Shown here: piece by piece, positions 29,201-36,740 of the stretch
Layout of the letters: the number at the start of each line of letters is the position of its first letter
How positions within the stretch are numbered: the stretch's first letter is position 1
From: CAVYGM01 sp963768025
GTDB taxonomy: Bacteria > Bacteroidota > Bacteroidia > Cytophagales > Spirosomataceae
DNA length: 64,000 bases
Reading direction: 5' to 3'
Assembly (NCBI GenBank): GCA_963768025.1
Contig: CAVYGM010000005.1
Span: forward strand, 62,001-126,000
The notes under the pieces: model-generated
Seen by the model: the letters and a program-made list of their open reading frames with translations, nothing else
The model's database searches: none
What the model was told of the DNA's origin: nothing
Program-made: the position numbers and the translations under genes

Positions 29201-29780
29201 ACGCACCCTCTGAATTAGTAGTGGTTCCCCGCGTAGTTCCTTTGATGAGGACGCTGACTCCGGGTAGGCCTACTTCTTTTTCATCCACTACCCTACCCCG
29301 TACCGCCACATCTGCCACCGTAATCCTGCTTCTATTTTTCAGAAATGAAACACCGGTATCCAATGAGCGGTCGGAACCAGGGCTTTCTATGACCCTGGCC
29401 TCCCCTTCCACTGCGGTTTTGTTTTTCCGGTTTTCAAGAATCAAGTACGATCCCGATTTGACTTTTTTGTACTGTAACCCAACGGCCCTGAGCACCCGAT
29501 CCAGATTTTGTTCCAGCGAGGTTGTTAAGTCTACCAATTCCGTAGAAACGGTAAGTCCATCCACCACCCCGCCTTCGAAAAGGATGTCCACGCGGTAATG
29601 GGCTTTCAAATCATTCAAAATACCCCGAAGCTTTTGAATCGTGGGCTTTACCTCGTTTTGGGCTTTTTGATGGGGCCAGTCTGCCCTGGCAAACGTTTGA
29701 GACCAGCAGTACTGCTCGGCCAGTAGGAAGGTCAGGAGTACCAAGGTAGTCCGACCGGAAGCACGTAGTAATTTAGTCAT
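26238..29780 (-). CDS. SusC/RagA TonB-dependent transporter with STN signalling domain
   Basis: A 1180-residue outer-membrane receptor. After the signal peptide, residues about 45-115 form an STN domain (LRGILNDLKAHYRVDILFEG, LDRVLRAVGLQYKKV), as in receptors that signal to FecR. A carboxypeptidase-regulatory-like domain follows from about 160 (VRGRVVDEKEVGLPGVSVLI, GTTTNSEGAFQL, VFSYVGYQTKELPV). Then come the TonB-box region (EEVVVTALGIKKQAKSIGYA) and plug (NALQGKMAGVNITSLGSGPA, KIRIRGQSSFGGNNSPLIVV), and a barrel to the end with the family C-terminal GFNLNVKF. It imports oligosaccharides or sugar acids with SusD. With the adjacent FecR and ECF sigma genes it forms a complete trans-envelope signalling chain. 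Confidence 0.92.
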   Translation of the reverse strand: MTKLLRASGRTTLVLLTFLLAEQYCWSQTFARADWPHQKAQNEVKPTIQKLRGILNDLKAHYRVDILFEGGVVDGLTVSTELVDLTTSLEQNLDRVLRAVGLQYKKVKSGSYLILENRKNKTAVEGEARVIESPGSDRSLDTGVSFLKNRSRITVADVAVRGRVVDEKEVGLPGVSVLIKGTTRGTTTNSEGAFQLEVPSSSSVLVFSYVGYQTKELPVGNSTNLMVSLTPENKALEEVVVTALGIKKQAKSIGYATATVSPEEMTVNRTANFMNALQGKMAGVNITSLGSGPAGTSKIRIRGQSSFGGNNSPLIVVNGVPIDNTNNGARGDVSERGSNRTSDGGDGLSSINPDDIESLTVLKGAAASALYGSRAKDGVIMITTKTRGSGSGISLSYNTNYTTDTPLDYTDYQYEYGQGENGIRPKAAFPTSGQWSFGEKFQPGMTQILFDNVEVPYEPQRNQILDYYRTGSTFTNTLTLSSGGENGGFSLSASNLDNKTILPGSGYHRRTINLGFTQSLKKLTVSGNINYSNEFRKNPPNIAEQDYSPVVLFNMANSMPLELLEKYAFDANGNETVWSRFTNRTNPYFALSRFDNIRNDRVFGNLTARYNFTDWLFLQGRVGQDFYAREQDYNLPTGSQRQPAAPAGFVNGQYVQDSRNVRELNTDFLLGANRTFGVVAVNVNVGGNQMYRRISRHNVLVQDFYTRGLYTIGNGRQRDPVYDFSERQVNSLYASAEIGFKEYLFLNGTVRNDWFSTLSPANRSILYPSVTASFVFSQAFATSLPAWINFGKIRAAYAEVGSDTDVSPYANNLFYGINSQQFPSPSGIAQPLASISGSTVPNANLRPMRVSEKEIGIELKLFNSLLGIDVTYYDKLSSDQILRAQTSNAGGYLNQLINVGQSQNRGLEMLVNVMPVKTQDFSWNLIFNAAYNTTKVLNLGNDVSDNMITVGTGDFSGELRQVVGQPLGQLFGFGYLRDEQGRQVFDVGNGRPLRTATQIAFGSALPKWVGGITNNLTYKGINLSFLIDFKLGHKMISGTNFNAWRHGLHKGTLAGREQNFVVGEGVNPNGEVNKTKSGVQAYYETVRSQNIAEEFVYNAGLWQLRQITLGYDFSRFLPNALPFIKGLRVNAVANNVAVLKKWVPNIHPEQFGFPSDNLIGLEATGLPITRSMGFNLNVKF

Positions 29781-29808
29781 ATTGATTTGTTGGTTTAGGA
29801 ATATTTTA

Positions 29809-30807
29809 TCATTTTGTCAGTACCACTGTATTGCCTTCCCGCCTGATGGTTAGGCCAAATATTTTTGAAACGATATCCAGCAACTCCTCCGGATTTTCCG
29901 CCCGGTAGGACCCCACTAGCGTCCTATTCGCCAGCGAGTCGTCGCGGATGAGTACCTTGATTCCGTAATTTTCCTGCATTAATTCGGCGAATTCCCGAAG
30001 GGGGGTATCCTCAAATTCAAACCGATGATTTTGCCAGGCGGCGTATTTATGGGGTTCTTCCGTCATTTTCTGGGTTAGCTGGTTGTGCTGATCCAGGGTT
30101 ACCAACTCACCCGGCTTCATCGTATGCTGGCGTCGAACTTTCCCAGCTTCGTAGGCAAGCCTCACTTTTCCTTTGTTCAAAACTACCTTCGCTTTCTGCT
30201 GCCGGGCGTACACCGTGAACTCCGTACCCAATACGATAACATCCAGATTATTACTGGTTTTTACCACAAATTTCTGGTTTTGAGCCTGATGCGTAACATA
30301 AAAACTAGCTTCTCCCACCAGGTGTACCTCTCGGGTAGAGGGGCCAAAACCAAAACGAGGAACCCGTAGCGAGGAATTAGCATTCAACACCACTTTCGAG
30401 CTATCTTCCAACCACAGGGTTTGGGTTTGGCCGTAGGCCGTACCATACTTTTTGTACAGGATGTTTTCTTTAAAGATCAGGGAACTGAGTAAAATCGCAC
30501 CGATCAGCGAGGCGGCGGCCAACCAGGTCCATCGGGGAAGTGTCCAATTGGATGGTTCTACTTCCATTACCTCACCGCCATAAGGTTGGGTATCAACCTG
30601 CTCCGCTGCTGCATAAAATTGTTCGATCGCCCTCGGCAGATTCGTGAGGTACTGAGGATTTTGATATTCAAACTCCACCAGCCACGCGTAAAACAATTCC
30701 TCATTTGCGGGCAATCTAACCCATTCGTCGAGCACCTGTTTCTGAACGGCCGAAGACTTTCCCGATAAGTACTTGAAGACAAAATCCTTATTTATTTCCG
30801 CGTTCAT
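29809..30807 (-). CDS. FecR-family anti-sigma factor
   Basis: The ATG at 30807 (MNAEINKDFVFKYLSGKSSA) is preferred over one 11 codons upstream because it begins the conserved anti-sigma domain. It is about 332 residues long. The cytoplasmic N-terminal domain is about residues 1-85; a transmembrane helix (WLAAASLIGAILLSSLIF) follows. The FecR domain is periplasmic (LWLEDSSKVVLNANSSLRVP, EVHLVGEASFYVTH, KFVVKTSNNLDVIVLGTEFT). The C-terminal DUF4974 domain (FEFEDTPLREFAELMQENYG) resembles STN and is thought to contact the receptor. It would hold the sigma factor until SusC signals ligand. It lies between the sigma and susC genes. Confidence 0.9.
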   Translation of the reverse strand: MNAEINKDFVFKYLSGKSSAVQKQVLDEWVRLPANEELFYAWLVEFEYQNPQYLTNLPRAIEQFYAAAEQVDTQPYGGEVMEVEPSNWTLPRWTWLAAASLIGAILLSSLIFKENILYKKYGTAYGQTQTLWLEDSSKVVLNANSSLRVPRFGFGPSTREVHLVGEASFYVTHQAQNQKFVVKTSNNLDVIVLGTEFTVYARQQKAKVVLNKGKVRLAYEAGKVRRQHTMKPGELVTLDQHNQLTQKMTEEPHKYAAWQNHRFEFEDTPLREFAELMQENYGIKVLIRDDSLANRTLVGSYRAENPEELLDIVSKIFGLTIRREGNTVVLTK

Positions 30808-30862
30808 AAAAGCTACTTTAAAATCCCCAAACGACCCCATACTCTTTTGCCAGCCTTGTGTT

Positions 30863-31549
30863 CTATCCGCCCCATCCCATGAGCCAGGCAGTTGCCAGTA
30901 GCAACCATTTTCCTTTCAAAGCATTGCGCACAAACTGATTGGCCCTGTTGAGCTGAACGTCCACCGTTTTGACGGAGAGGTTGAGTTCTTCGGCTATTTC
31001 CTGGTATTTCTTCCCTTCGAATTTCCGCATGAGGTATATCCTGCGCCTATCCACGGGCAATCGGTTCACGGCATCTTCAAGATCGTGGTACAGTTCCTCG
31101 TATTGGCTGATTTGATCGGGTTGTTGTTCGGCCGTAATTGGTTTCTGTTGCGCCTCGGCGAGTTCGGCCTTTCTCCCCAAATCCCAACGTAGGTAGTTAT
31201 ACGCACGGTTTCTGACCGTCCGGAACAAGTAGAGACGGTAGGAGGTGTTGATTTCCAGGAATATTTTTTGGGTGTAGAAATGGAGGAATATTTCCGATAC
31301 CAAATCCTCCGCTACCTCCCTGGATTGAACAAATTTGACCGCGTGAGTGCACAGGGGCTGATAATACCGTTTGTATAGCAATTCAACCCCCAGGCGGTGG
31401 TTTTCCAGGAGCGCATTCCGAATGAAAAGCTCATCCGAAACCACCCGTCCCGGTACCGGTTCACTCCCGGTCTTAAACGGTACCCCCAGGGTGTTTTTGG
31501 GTGTAGGAAGGCCCTGCTCATTCGGAAATTCGTAGAAAGCGTGCTCCAT
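30863..31549 (-). CDS. ECF RNA polymerase sigma factor
   Basis: A 228-residue extracytoplasmic-function sigma-70 factor of the Bacteroidota expansion type. Region 2 is at about residues 55-120 (LLYKRYYQPLCTHAVKFVQS, REVAEDLVSEIFLHFYTQK, RLYLFRTVRNRAYNYLR). Region 4 is at about 160-212 (VNRLPVDRRRIYLMRKFEGK, KYQEIAEELNLSVKTVDVQL). A hydrophobic tail (WLLLATAWLMGWGG) is common in this group. It starts the minus-strand locus and should direct polymerase to susC and downstream genes, under control of the FecR protein encoded next. Confidence 0.9.
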   Translation of the reverse strand: MEHAFYEFPNEQGLPTPKNTLGVPFKTGSEPVPGRVVSDELFIRNALLENHRLGVELLYKRYYQPLCTHAVKFVQSREVAEDLVSEIFLHFYTQKIFLEINTSYRLYLFRTVRNRAYNYLRWDLGRKAELAEAQQKPITAEQQPDQISQYEELYHDLEDAVNRLPVDRRRIYLMRKFEGKKYQEIAEELNLSVKTVDVQLNRANQFVRNALKGKWLLLATAWLMGWGG

Positions 31550-31880
31550 GCTATTTGATGCATTTTCAAAAAATAATGTTCAGGAAGGCAACTCTTGTAT
31601 AAGACAAGGTGGAGGGGTAAAACTCCTTACAGCGATATGAATTTTTTTTTATTTTTTTGAAACATCCCAATCTATCTAAGAAAGTCCCGCACATCTGGTT
31701 CTTTACTGATCTAAGGAGCAAGTGGAGTAGCAGAGGGGATTTTTTGAGAATTCTGGGTTGACCTCCCTCCCTGCACAAGGTACCCAACCCACCGAAGGCT
31801 TGATGTTTTTGCAGGTTTTGATTCTACTTTATTCAATTCCCGCGTAGCTTTGTGGCTATTTCTCTTTTATTCAACCTACT
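31550..31880. promoter_or_regulatory. Divergent promoter region between sigma factor and cytochrome genes
   Basis: A 331-bp non-coding stretch separates divergent genes. A TAGCTTTG box (31845-31852, TAnnTTTG type) with a TTTTG 24 nt upstream may drive the plus-strand cytochrome gene. A run of T/A at 31640-31665 lies on the sigma-factor side. No repeat operator was recognised. Confidence 0.45.
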
Positions 31881-32942
31881 ATGGATGAGGCAAATTCTAA
31901 TCTAATGGTGAAATGGCTGGTTCGCTCCTTTAACCTGTTGAGCGGATTGCTGCTTTTTGGACTTTTCCTGATGCTGGTGGCCAGCTTCCTGTGGATTGCC
32001 AAGGATAGTCCCGTTTTGCACCCGAAGGAGAGTAAGCAGCAAGTACCCACCCCGATGCCCGACTCCAATTTTGTGGACGTATGGACCGCACCGACCGAAA
32101 GGCGGTTGGCTAGGCTAGACCCGCGAGATCAGAAAATGATTCGGTACGGCCGAGAATTAATCGCCCACACGGCCGACTACCTCGGGCCCAAGGGATCAGT
32201 CAGGGCGATTTCGAACGGTATGAATTGCCAGAATTGCCACTTGCAGGCGGGTACCCAACCCTGGGGTAACAATTATTTCGCGGTCCAGAGTGTGTATCCA
32301 AAATTCCGCGAACGATCCGGTATGGTCGAAAATCAGGTGAAGCGGGTAAATGATTGCCTGGAACGGAGTTTGAACGGGAGCGCCCTGGATTCCACCAGCC
32401 AAGAGATGCAGGCCATCCTGGCGTATTTGAAGTGGCTTGGGACCGATCTGCCGAAGAAAACCGTCCCCCGAGGATCCGGAATAATAAAATTGAAAGTATT
32501 GGATCGTCCGACCTCGGTCGAGGCCGGGAAAGTGGTGTACGAGCAAAAGTGCCAAAGCTGCCATCAGGCCTCCGGGGAAGGGGTCATGGGACCCAATGGC
32601 AAAAGCTACACCTATCCCCCGCTTTGGGGGGAGCATAGCTACAATATCGGGGCGGGTTTGTACCGGATTTCGAATTTTGCCGGTTTTGTGAAACTGAATA
32701 TGCCCTTTGGTACCACCTACGAGCATCCCCAACTCACCGACGAAGAGGCCTGGGATGTGGCGGCTTTTGTAAATTCACAACCCCGGCCAACCAAAGATTT
32801 CAGTCAGGACTGGCCCAACCTGGCGGGGAAGCCTTTTGATCATCCATTTGGCCCCTACGCTGATCCTTTTTCCGAACGACAGCATAAGTACGGGCCTTAT
32901 GGGCCGATCAAAGAGTGGATCAAGGACCACAAATCAAAATAA
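31881..32942 (+). CDS. Membrane-anchored di-heme cytochrome c (TsdA-like)
   Basis: A 353-residue protein with an N-terminal membrane anchor (LLSGLLLFGLFLMLVASFLW). It has two cytochrome c domains with heme motifs CQNCH (about residue 118) and CQSCH (about residue 229). The first domain, with GMNCQNCHLQAG, YPKFRERSGMVE and VNDCLERSLNG, resembles TsdA/SoxA-type cytochromes, which oxidise or reduce thiosulfate and related sulfur compounds. The second (VVYEQKCQSCHQASGEGVMG) is a class I cytochrome c domain. The substrate is inferred only. It acts on the periplasmic side. It is followed 39 bp later by a DUF2490 gene, likely in one transcript. Confidence 0.85.
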   Translation: MDEANSNLMVKWLVRSFNLLSGLLLFGLFLMLVASFLWIAKDSPVLHPKESKQQVPTPMPDSNFVDVWTAPTERRLARLDPRDQKMIRYGRELIAHTADYLGPKGSVRAISNGMNCQNCHLQAGTQPWGNNYFAVQSVYPKFRERSGMVENQVKRVNDCLERSLNGSALDSTSQEMQAILAYLKWLGTDLPKKTVPRGSGIIKLKVLDRPTSVEAGKVVYEQKCQSCHQASGEGVMGPNGKSYTYPPLWGEHSYNIGAGLYRISNFAGFVKLNMPFGTTYEHPQLTDEEAWDVAAFVNSQPRPTKDFSQDWPNLAGKPFDHPFGPYADPFSERQHKYGPYGPIKEWIKDHKSK

Positions 32943-32981
32943 TACAGTTCTCTTTCCGTACAATTCGATTTTTGGACAGCT

Positions 32982-33713
32982 ATGCGCCACGTCGCACCGA
33001 TTTTATTCTTTTTGCTTTGTTTATTGACCAATACCCTGTTTGCTCAAAAACAGATTACCCATCAAAGTTTGTACTGGCTCCGGTACTTCAATACCCTGAA
33101 TTTTAACGAGAAATGGAACTGGCAAAATGAGCTGGATACCCGGCATTTTTTTACAAACAACCGCCAGCAACAATTCATTGTCCACAGTAGGGTGATGTTC
33201 CGACCCAACACCAGCTGGAATTTCGGGATTGGGTTAACCGGTTCCTGGCAAAAATCACAGGATCCATTGGTGTTTCCACGACCAAAAACGCCTGAATTAC
33301 GAATAGTGGAGGAGGTCGGCGTAAATCAGCCTTTGCTTCAAAACCTAAGTGCAAACTACCGCATCCGGGTGGAGCAGCGATTTATTTCCAACCATACGGG
33401 CCCCTTCGACGAGGATTGCTCGTTCAAATTTCGGCATCGGTACCGGTTTCAATTGACCTATTTTTGGCAGAAAGCGAACATGACCTTCCGCACTTCGGAG
33501 GAATTATTCGTCAACGCCGGTCAGCAGAATCTTTTTGCCTCAGTGGATCAGAATCGGACGTACGTTTCGGCGGAGAAGCGCTTTTCACCGGCCTTATCGT
33601 TCGAAGTCGGCTACATGAATATCAATCAAAAGATTAAGAAACTAAACTTTCACGCCCGGAAGGACAATGTACGAATCACCCTGTACCACACGCTCAACGC
33701 CCACAAAGGGTGA
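32982..33713 (+). CDS. DUF2490 outer-membrane protein
   Basis: A 243-residue protein with a signal peptide (MRHVAPILFFLLCLLTNTLF, cleaved after AQK). Alternating strands with aromatic ends (SLYWLRYFNTLNFNEKWNWQ, YRIRVEQRFISNHTG, FKFRHRYRFQLTYFW) are typical of DUF2490, a Bacteroidota family predicted as an outer-membrane beta-barrel of unknown function. It lies just downstream of the di-heme cytochrome, with the same orientation. Confidence 0.85.
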   Translation: MRHVAPILFFLLCLLTNTLFAQKQITHQSLYWLRYFNTLNFNEKWNWQNELDTRHFFTNNRQQQFIVHSRVMFRPNTSWNFGIGLTGSWQKSQDPLVFPRPKTPELRIVEEVGVNQPLLQNLSANYRIRVEQRFISNHTGPFDEDCSFKFRHRYRFQLTYFWQKANMTFRTSEELFVNAGQQNLFASVDQNRTYVSAEKRFSPALSFEVGYMNINQKIKKLNFHARKDNVRITLYHTLNAHKG

Positions 33714-33779
33714 GAAGTCACTCTCATCTCGGCTTTATGGGTGTTGTTGATGGCATTTCCTACCCCCGGTACAGTCTGT

Positions 33780-35201
33780 TTAACCTAGGGCCGCAAGTTC
33801 TTCTTCCAAAGCATCGAACATAGTCTGGAAATCGGTATTGATGTTGTGAAAGGCGCGGGGATGTTCGCCCATGAGGTAGGTAACCAGAAACGCCTTGAAG
33901 GGATTACTCCTTAAATTTTCCTCGAAGCTAAGACTAGCCTCGAAACGGGCAAACAGATTATTGGACGCTTTCTCTATCAGTCTGTCTTTCAGAGCCGGTT
34001 TCGATTCTATCAAATCGAAGGCAATGACAAATTGTTTGTCGAACTGAGTGGCCCGTAGCCTCTCGCGGTATTGTTCCAGTTCACGCATCCTCTCGGCCCG
34101 CTTTTTGGATTCGTCTATTTTTTTACCTGTCTCCTGCTTTTCTTTTTTGAGTTTTTCAGCCGGATCCCGGATCTCATTTATCGCCACCATGGCCTGCAAA
34201 AATCCCCCAACATTTCTTATTTTCTGGCCTTGTTTCAAACAGCTCATGGTATAGGTAATCCCATTCCAAATTTGTTCCAGGGGATATTCCCTGAACCATT
34301 TTTCCACCGTGCCGCTATTGACGTACTCCTTAACGGTCTGGTACACTTTCTCAAAATCCTCACTAAGCTGGTTGTTGATGGAGGGGAAGGCTTTGGTACT
34401 TCCTTTCTGCCGGGCGGATTTTATGTTAAAAAATCGAATTCCATCCACCCGTTTCCTCCCAACTCCCTTCTTGCGCTCGTAGGTAGGTTCATACTCAAAC
34501 GATATATCCGCCTTTTCATTGATCTCCTTGTAAGCAGGTTCCAATACCCTTTGCTTGATGTGCTCCCAGGTTTTCAACGTATCTTTAAGGACCTTTTTTA
34601 GCCGCCCATCGTACTCCTTGGCCCCGATCATTTCCCGGAATTCGTCAAACTTGACCGTTTTGGAACCCACGTATTCGTACAGTTTCAACAGCTCGTAGGT
34701 CCTGATGACATAGGCAGAATCAATCTGCATGGTTATTTCCGGGTCGTACTGGGTGTAGCGTTGTTTGAGTTGCAACAGGTAAGGACTTAGCTCGCCATTA
34801 AACTTCAAGCTGATGAACCCATCTTCCTTACCGTAGTCGGAAAGGTCCTGGGGGCGGTCCACCATGGCCATTAACGGGTAGCTCTTCAGGCGGTTTTCTC
34901 CCGCTTCGTCCACATAGGGGATGTGTACCACCCTATTCAGCAAAAGCTCTTCCGCCTTACGTATTTCCTGGTAAAGCTTTCCGTTGGGCTTTTTGTCGTA
35001 CTCGCCGATAAAATCCCGAATGAAAATGTCTACTTGCTTAAAATCAGTATCACTATTCCGGATCTCTTTTACCATTTTTTCAAATAGTCGAATTTCCCAT
35101 AGTGTAAACCGGTAACGCGCCTCTACCAATTCATTACTCTTTTTGATGAGCGTAATGGACTTGTATTTCCTGGCCCGTTGGTTCTCATTCTCCGTATTCA
35201 T
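33780..35201 (-). CDS. Plasmid replication initiator, Rep_3-like
   Basis: The ATG at 35201 (MNTENENQRARKYKSITLIK) is chosen over a longer frame to 35249, because the longer one adds residues unlike Rep proteins. It is about 473 residues long. The N-terminal half has the twin winged-helix pattern of Rep_3 initiators: SNELVEARYRFTLWEIRLFE, VDIFIRDFIGEYDKK, LKSYPLMAMV, FISLKFNGELSPYLLQLK, and the second wing at YVIRTYELLKLYEYVGSKTV and FDEFREMIGAKEYDGRLKKV. Such proteins bind iterons and load the replisome. The gene is directly downstream of the 22-bp iteron array at 35.25-35.40 kb, the expected arrangement. The C-terminal 150 residues are charged and coiled. Confidence 0.85.
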   Translation of the reverse strand: MNTENENQRARKYKSITLIKKSNELVEARYRFTLWEIRLFEKMVKEIRNSDTDFKQVDIFIRDFIGEYDKKPNGKLYQEIRKAEELLLNRVVHIPYVDEAGENRLKSYPLMAMVDRPQDLSDYGKEDGFISLKFNGELSPYLLQLKQRYTQYDPEITMQIDSAYVIRTYELLKLYEYVGSKTVKFDEFREMIGAKEYDGRLKKVLKDTLKTWEHIKQRVLEPAYKEINEKADISFEYEPTYERKKGVGRKRVDGIRFFNIKSARQKGSTKAFPSINNQLSEDFEKVYQTVKEYVNSGTVEKWFREYPLEQIWNGITYTMSCLKQGQKIRNVGGFLQAMVAINEIRDPAEKLKKEKQETGKKIDESKKRAERMRELEQYRERLRATQFDKQFVIAFDLIESKPALKDRLIEKASNNLFARFEASLSFEENLRSNPFKAFLVTYLMGEHPRAFHNINTDFQTMFDALEEELAALG

Positions 35202-35250
35202 GTAGGTAAAGGTTTGGAAACGAGTAGCAATATCTAAAAAAACACCCAAA

Positions 35251-35404
35251 CTTCAAATTTGTGTTTAAATGAGAGGAATACGTGCGCGAATTAGGAGGAA
35301 TTTGTGCTTGAATTGGGAGGAATAGGTGTGTAAATGAGGAGGAATACGTGCGTATATAGAGAGGAATACGTGCGGAAATCGGGAGGAATATGTGTTTTTA
35401 TTCA
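35251..35404 (+). repeat. Iteron array (plasmid origin)
   Basis: Six direct repeats start with GAGGAAT at 35273, 35295, 35317, 35339, 35361 and 35383, an exact 22-bp period of two helical turns. The consensus core is GAGGAATACGTGCG with variants TTTGTG, AGGTGTG and TATGTG. A degenerate seventh copy (AAATTTGTGTTTAAATGA) precedes them at about 35252. The array sits 50 bp upstream of the rep start codon, so the Rep protein should bind it to fire replication and to repress its own gene. Confidence 0.92.
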
Positions 35405-35545
35405 ATGTATCTATTTGTAAATCAGATAGTTATTTCGTCTAAATAGATATAAAATGTAATAATAAAATAAAATGCAGCAATTTGTTTGTTGAAATAAGAT
35501 TAATAGGAAAAAGGATTTTTTGTTAGTAGAAGGCCTAATCCCTAT
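35405..35545. other. AT-rich segment beside the iterons (likely DNA unwinding element)
   Basis: About 140 bp of strongly AT-rich DNA follows the iteron array. Iteron origins usually melt in such a segment. No clear DnaA box (TTATNCACA) was found. Confidence 0.6.
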
Positions 35546-35630
35546 TTTCACCCCTTGAAATGGCAGTTTAGGACGATGAGCCCATATTTGTTGAGCTTAT
35601 CACCCTTGGTAGAAGAACAAGGAGGGCGCA

Positions 35631-35857
35631 TTTAAGCACAAATTCCTCACGGGTAATTTCATTTGATCCCACTAGGGCTCATAAAGGATGCACGGGTAGT
35701 TTCTGAGGCGATAGAGGGGCGTTCGTTACCCGAATAAAAACACAAAATACTCACAGCCCCTCTGGAAGACTTTAAAGCCTGGCCCAATCCTGCTTTACAT
35801 AACTGGTACCAACGAGTTGCGACGGGTACCCTAGTCTCATTAAAACACGTATTCCTC
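35631..35857 (-). repeat. Three inverted iteron copies at about 105-bp spacing
   Basis: Iteron-like sequences in the opposite orientation lie at 35631-35648 (GAGGAATTTGTGCTTAAA), 35732-35752 (GAGTATTTTGTGTTTTTATT) and 35836-35857 (GAGGAATACGTGTTTTAATG). Their right ends are 104 and 105 bp apart, about ten helical turns. They lie between the AT-rich segment and parB, inside an otherwise gene-free stretch. Isolated inverted iterons elsewhere serve autoregulation or origin pairing. Confidence 0.75.
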
Positions 35858-35872
35858 ATGGTCTAAAAAGCC

Positions 35873-36721
35873 CTATTTGGTGCTTTTTAGTTTTTCCGCT
35901 GCCAAAATAATCTCATCGCAAATTCCAGAAAGTTGGTCGGGTTCTGCCAGCAAACGAGTGGAAAGTGAATCAATCTTTTTGATCAATTTCTTCCTTTTTT
36001 CCGTAAGCGAAAGTTTCACAGGGACAGAGGGTATAGTTTTTTCTGGTAAACTCTCCTCCCCTCTCCCAATTGCCTGAATATCCGCTTTTCTCATTTTTAC
36101 CTTCCCGCTCAGTACTTCCTTCCGTTGCTCCGTGGATAGCTTATCCAATCCTTCGGCGAACGCCGCATCCCGTTTGATGGTCTTTTGACTTACGTTGAAT
36201 TGTTCAGCCAGCCGATCCGCGGTGGATGTCCCAGAACCATAAGGGACAATTTGACCCTTATGGTCCGTGCGTTCGTATTTTCCCTTGTCCAGCTTCTGAG
36301 CGTTGTACTTTTTACCCCGTAGATACGAGATTTGCTCGGGGGAAAGATTACGCCTACCGAGTTGATTATCAATCATATAATCACGCACTTCCGACAAACT
36401 GGGAAATGAAATTAGATGGATTCTAAAATCAAGGTCGTGCTTGGTGCAGATCCGATACCGATTGTGACCATCCACCAACACGTAGTCTCCTTTTTCAATT
36501 TTTTCCTCCGACAGGTTCACCTCCCAAATTAGCAACGCTTCGCGGCACCCTTCCTTCACTATATTGGCTTCCAGCTGTTCAAATTCTTCCGATTGGAGGG
36601 GGGGGATCAACTCTTCCAGCTCGGGCAACACGATGATTTTCTTACGAATATCTTCGTGCCGCAGCAGCCCCTGATCTTTGATCATGCGATTCTCCCCCAA
36701 AAAACTCTGGTATTTTTTCAT
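35873..36721 (-). CDS. parB: ParB-family partition protein
   Basis: A 282-residue ParB/Spo0J-family DNA-binding protein. The N-terminal ParB/sulfiredoxin-like domain spans about residues 30-130 (LQSEEFEQLEANIVKEGCRE, YVLVDGHNRYRICTKHDLDF, IDNQLGRRNLSPEQISYLRG). A helix-turn-helix follows at about 165-190 (DRLAEQFNVSQKTIKRDAAF). The C-terminal part is lysine-rich and helical, suited to dimerise. It should bind a centromere palindrome and be segregated by ParA. It starts 19 bp after parA's stop, so the two form an operon. An internal palindrome at 36236-36264 is a candidate binding site. Confidence 0.88.
   Translation of the reverse strand: MKKYQSFLGENRMIKDQGLLRHEDIRKKIIVLPELEELIPPLQSEEFEQLEANIVKEGCREALLIWEVNLSEEKIEKGDYVLVDGHNRYRICTKHDLDFRIHLISFPSLSEVRDYMIDNQLGRRNLSPEQISYLRGKKYNAQKLDKGKYERTDHKGQIVPYGSGTSTADRLAEQFNVSQKTIKRDAAFAEGLDKLSTEQRKEVLSGKVKMRKADIQAIGRGEESLPEKTIPSVPVKLSLTEKRKKLIKKIDSLSTRLLAEPDQLSGICDEIILAAEKLKSTK
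36236..36264. promoter_or_regulatory. Candidate parS centromere site inside parB
   Basis: A 29-bp near-perfect palindrome: arms ACCATAAGGG and CCCTTATGGT around ACAATTTGA. Only one base pair is unmatched. The same arms and CAA-N-TTG core recur at 41832-41862. Partition sites within or next to parB are common. Confidence 0.65.
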
Positions 36722-36740
36722 ACACGTACGTTGTTCGATT

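Noticed and set aside
35251..35404. Possible CRISPR array
   Set aside because: The repeats are contiguous with a 22-bp period and no unique spacers, and they sit at a rep gene; they are iterons.
35400..35620. DnaA boxes in the plasmid origin
   Set aside because: No TTATNCACA match; the nearest sequence (TTATCACCC) differs at key positions.
35659..35859. Open frame of 66 codons on the minus strand next to parB
   Set aside because: It runs through two inverted iterons and shows no protein features; regulatory DNA explains it better.
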